The notes beneath the pieces were generated by a model that did no database searches, was not told the origin of the DNA, and worked only from the letters and a program-made list of their open reading frames with translations. This document shows, one piece after another, positions 61,280 through 64,000 of a DNA stretch of 64,000 nt (within the stretch, counting starts at the first letter, position 1; every line of letters starts with the position of its first letter). The stretch comes from Dinghuibacter silviterrae (lineage in GTDB: Bacteria > Bacteroidota > Bacteroidia > Chitinophagales > Chitinophagaceae). The position numbers and the translations under genes were made by a program. The DNA lies in assembly GCF_004366355.1 (NCBI RefSeq), contig NZ_SODV01000001.1:1240001-1304000 (forward strand), given 5' to 3'.

Positions 61280-62088
61280 AGATCTTTTAGCGCGAAGGTC
61301 TCCACTGCGCGGATTCCCTTCTCGGTGCGCCCGAGCGTACAGCATTCATTTACGGGATCGTGCTCGAAATACAGGATGTATTGGTTCTCCACGGCTTCCT
61401 CCAGGAACGCCTTTTTCTCCTGAAGTGTCGTCAGGGGGAACATATCGTACGCCATCACGTACGGCAGCGGGAGGTGGCCAACGGAAGGCAACAGGTCGGC
61501 CATATAGACGAGCGTCCGGCCTTTGTATTCGATCTGCGGCAGCATCATGGCGGCGGTGTGGCCGCCCACCAGGCGGACCTGGAAGGGCGCGCCCGCGTCC
61601 AGGAACCGCAACTGCCCGCTCTCTTGTATAGGGAGGATATTCTCGCGCAGGAAAGAGGCCTTCTCCCGGTCATTGGGATGCACGGCCCAGTTCCAATGCG
61701 TTTCGTTACTCCAATAGGTGGCCTTTGGAAAAGCCAGTTTCCCTCCGGGCAGCACCGCGCCCCCGCAATGGTCGAAGTGCAGGTGCGTCAGGAAAACGTC
61801 GGTGACGTCGTTGGGTGTGAAACCATGGGCGGCCAGGCTTTTTTCCAGCGTGGCGTCCCCATGCAGATAGTAGTGGGAAAAAAAACGCTCGTCCTGTTTT
61901 GTCCCTATGCCCGTGTCAATAACGATCAGCCGGTCACCTTCTTCCACCAGCAGGCAGCGCATGGCCCAGGTGCACAGGTTGTTGGTGTCTGCAGGGTTGG
62001 TCTTGTTCCAGATCGTTTTGGGTACCACGCCAAACATGGCGCCCCCGTCCAGTTTGAAAAAGCCCGTATCAAGCGTGTACAGTCGCAT
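61276..62088 (-). CDS. MBL-fold metallo-hydrolase (lactonase-like)
   Basis: A 270-residue protein resembling the N-acyl homoserine lactonase/glyoxalase branch. The zinc motif is FLTHLHFDHCGGAV; further ligands are suggested by VGGHTAAMMLP and, near the end, YFEHDP. VEEGDRLIVIDTGIGTKQDERF is a typical N-terminal segment. No signal peptide. The substrate is not determined. It overlaps the MFS gene by 20 nt at its start and the DUF3108 stop by 4 nt. Confidence 0.88.
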   Translation of the reverse strand: MRLYTLDTGFFKLDGGAMFGVVPKTIWNKTNPADTNNLCTWAMRCLLVEEGDRLIVIDTGIGTKQDERFFSHYYLHGDATLEKSLAAHGFTPNDVTDVFLTHLHFDHCGGAVLPGGKLAFPKATYWSNETHWNWAVHPNDREKASFLRENILPIQESGQLRFLDAGAPFQVRLVGGHTAAMMLPQIEYKGRTLVYMADLLPSVGHLPLPYVMAYDMFPLTTLQEKKAFLEEAVENQYILYFEHDPVNECCTLGRTEKGIRAVETFALKDL

Positions 62089-63364
62089 AGGTTTGCGTTT
62101 TGGGCGTTACCCGCACAAACAACAGCAGGACGAACCCGATGATGAAATAGCCCATCAGCGCCAGGACGGAATTGCGCATGCCGCCTACCGATTCCGCGAC
62201 GTAACCGAAGGAGGCCGTGCCGATCACCGTTCCGATCTTGTCACAAACGTCGTAAAAACTGAAGTAAGAGGCGGTATCCTTTGTCTCGGGCAGGAGCTTC
62301 GAATAGGTGGACCTGGACATGGATTGGATGCCCCCCATGACCATACCGACGAAGAACGCCAGGATATAGAATTCCATGGGGGTGCGGGTATAATAGGCAA
62401 AAACACAGATCCCGATCCAGATGACGATCAGCACGCCCAAGACAAAAATGTTCCCTGTCCGGGCGCTGAGCAGGGAGAACAGGTAGGCGCCCCCGATCGC
62501 CACGAGCTGGATGATCAGGATGGACATGATCAGGGAAGCGTCGGGCAGCTTTAGCTCTTCCGAGGCAAAATAGGTCGCCATCATCATCACGGTCTGCACG
62601 CCCATATTGTAAAAGAAAAAACTGCGCAGGTAGCGTTTGAGCGTGGGGTAGTGGACCAACTGGTTCCACACTTTGCCCAATTCATAAAATCCGTTGGTCA
62701 GGATAGAGTGTTCCGGGTGTTGTTCGGAAGCCTTGCTGGGAGGGAGGATCCTGAAGGTTAGTTGGGCAAAACCGGCCCACCAAAAACCCACCGCGGGGAA
62801 AGAAAGCCGCGCCGGCCAGGCGCCCAGACCCCAGTGGAGGTTGTCGTTGCATTCGATAACCGCGAGACAGGCAATCATCAACAACACGCTCCCCACATAG
62901 CCGAGCGCAAAACCCTTGGCGCTGACGCGGTCCTGGTCCTCTTCCGCCGCAATCTCGGGGAGATAGGCGTTGTAAAAGACGATGCTGCCGGAAAAGCCGA
63001 CGGATGCTATGACGGAAAAGAACAACCCCAGGAGCACGTGGTGTTTGTCCATAAATACAAGGCAGATACATGCCAGGGACCCCATGTAACAAAAGAACTT
63101 CATAAAGCTCTTTTTGTTGCCCTTATAGTCCGCGATGGAGCTCAGGATGGGCGACAGGAAAGCGATGATCAGGTAGGACAGCGAAATGGCGTAACTCGCC
63201 ATGGCCGCGCGCCCGAAAGACCGTCCGAAGAGCTCGATGTGTTCCGGCGCCACCGCCGAATAATAAGTAGGGAAAATAGTGGATGTAACGACCAGGGCAT
63301 ACGAAGAATTTGCCCAGTCGTACATGGCCCAACCGTTGATTACCTTTTTGGAGGCCGTCGGCAT
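62069..63364 (-). CDS. MFS transporter, Atg22-like
   Basis: A 431-residue protein with about 12 membrane helices. NGWAMYDWANSSYALVVTSTIFPTYYS is the characteristic start of bacterial Atg22/YxiO-like MFS exporters. A central soluble loop (about 205-240) separates the halves. The substrate is unknown; the yeast relative exports amino acids from the vacuole. It lies 12 bp after uppP and before the MBL gene, so the three may be one transcript. Confidence 0.9.
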   Translation of the reverse strand: MPTASKKVINGWAMYDWANSSYALVVTSTIFPTYYSAVAPEHIELFGRSFGRAAMASYAISLSYLIIAFLSPILSSIADYKGNKKSFMKFFCYMGSLACICLVFMDKHHVLLGLFFSVIASVGFSGSIVFYNAYLPEIAAEEDQDRVSAKGFALGYVGSVLLMIACLAVIECNDNLHWGLGAWPARLSFPAVGFWWAGFAQLTFRILPPSKASEQHPEHSILTNGFYELGKVWNQLVHYPTLKRYLRSFFFYNMGVQTVMMMATYFASEELKLPDASLIMSILIIQLVAIGGAYLFSLLSARTGNIFVLGVLIVIWIGICVFAYYTRTPMEFYILAFFVGMVMGGIQSMSRSTYSKLLPETKDTASYFSFYDVCDKIGTVIGTASFGYVAESVGGMRNSVLALMGYFIIGFVLLLFVRVTPKTQTYATVHA

Positions 63365-63376
63365 AGTGGGGGTGGT

Positions 63377-64000
63377 TTACTGAAGGATGCCCTTCCAGAC
63401 GAGGAGCAGCACGATGATCCCCGCCAGGATGCGGTAATAACCGAAAAGCTTGAAACCGTGTTTTTTCAGGTAGTCGACGAAAAACTTCATTGCCAGGATG
63501 GCCACCACGAAAGCGATGACGTTTCCTAAGGCCAGGTATTTGATTTCGCCCGAAGCCAGGGCGCCGTGTGCCTTGTGGTAGTCCCAGAGGTCCTTGGCGG
63601 TGGCGGCGCACATCGTGGGCACGGCCAGGAAAAAGGAAAATTCGGCGGCCGCCCGGCGGGTGAGCTTTTGCTGCATCCCCCCGATGATGGAGGCGGCGCT
63701 CCGGCTGACCCCGGGGATCATGGCCAGACACTGCCAGATCCCGATGATAAAGGCTTTTGGATAGCTGATCCCTTCTTCTTCGTCGATGACGGGATTTTTG
63801 AAAACGTTGTCGATAAAAAGAAGGACAATCCCGCCCACCAGAAAGCTGACCCCCACGACGGCAGGCATCTTCAAAAGCTCCTTGATTTTATGGGCAAAAA
63901 TAACGCCCAATACAAGGGCGGGAATCAGTGCGATCAGGAGCTTGCCGTAAAAACGCCAGCGGGCGAAGTCGAAGAATTTCTTCCAGTATAGCACAACCAC
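63377..64000 (-). CDS. uppP: Undecaprenyl-diphosphatase, C-terminal part
   Basis: The gene runs off the right edge; about 207 residues are visible of a normal ~265, so the N-terminal metal-binding Glu motif is missing. The C-terminal signature IPGVSRSAASIIGGM is present, with the preceding helix AFIIGIWQCLAM and several membrane segments. The enzyme dephosphorylates undecaprenyl diphosphate after each wall-subunit transfer, recycling the lipid carrier. The codon at 64000 is a window-edge artefact and not the real start. Confidence 0.94.
   Translation of the reverse strand: MVVLYWKKFFDFARWRFYGKLLIALIPALVLGVIFAHKIKELLKMPAVVGVSFLVGGIVLLFIDNVFKNPVIDEEEGISYPKAFIIGIWQCLAMIPGVSRSAASIIGGMQQKLTRRAAAEFSFFLAVPTMCAATAKDLWDYHKAHGALASGEIKYLALGNVIAFVVAILAMKFFVDYLKKHGFKLFGYYRILAGIIVLLLVWKGILQ

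Overview
The window looks like a chromosomal segment of a high-GC member of the Bacteroidota, most probably family Chitinophagaceae. The supporting evidence is a SusC/SusD pair, a gliding lipoprotein (GldB), a C-terminal type IX secretion (T9SS) sorting domain, an mreBCD-PBP2-rodA wall cluster, and many start codons preceded by the Bacteroidota -7 promoter element TAnnTTTG. The family assignment is inference from gene content and style. I found no rRNA, tRNA, CRISPR array, transposase or phage gene. The window opens inside one gene and closes inside another, uppP.

Layout. 1-1551: ECF sigma factor followed by a truncated membrane-anchored beta-barrel-like protein. 1646-14083: mainly housekeeping genes (gpmI, nadC, a SUI1-domain factor, apaG, gldB, nadE, serS, a peptide transporter, purD). 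14264-20192: the rod-shape operon mreB-mreC-mreD-PBP2-rodA. 20214-23155: an MBL hydrolase, then a reverse-strand sigma / anti-sigma-like / Spy-like envelope-stress module. 23291-27956: a reverse-strand block of phosphate transport (DUF47-PiT), sugar-nucleotide genes (rfbA, galE) and half of a transketolase. 27957-29192: a 1.2 kb gene-free, hairpin-rich interval. 29193-35035: SusC, SusD and a glycerophosphodiester phosphodiesterase. 35039-36805: a two-component system. 36979-40945: a large secreted protein of unknown role with a possible caspase-like C-terminus, overlapping an ABC exporter. 40994-45090: ATP synthase atpBEFHA, with no gamma subunit gene and a terminator after atpA. 45405-48635: a T9SS cargo protein. 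48733-54956: TonB receptor, periplasmic protein, membrane protein, winged-helix regulator, ABC-2 exporter and LolA-like protein, all on one strand. 54961-64000: pdxA, rsmA, a D-2-hydroxyacid dehydrogenase, greA, a HIT protein, ruvC, a flippase-like membrane protein, a DUF3108 protein, an MBL hydrolase, an MFS transporter and partial uppP.

Most gene groups fit standard roles in wall growth, energy, cofactor synthesis and outer-membrane nutrient uptake. The most unusual signals are regulatory. The greA leader has a strong promoter, an intrinsic terminator and a competing second copy of the hairpin arm. A 21-bp perfect inverted repeat abuts the promoter of the D-2-hydroxyacid dehydrogenase. An 18-bp palindrome lies upstream of mreB. 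A hairpin sits between atpE and atpF. In at least six genes the -7 element is only 4-6 nt from the start codon, which predicts leaderless mRNAs. The protein encoded at 36979-39180 is the best candidate for new biochemistry.
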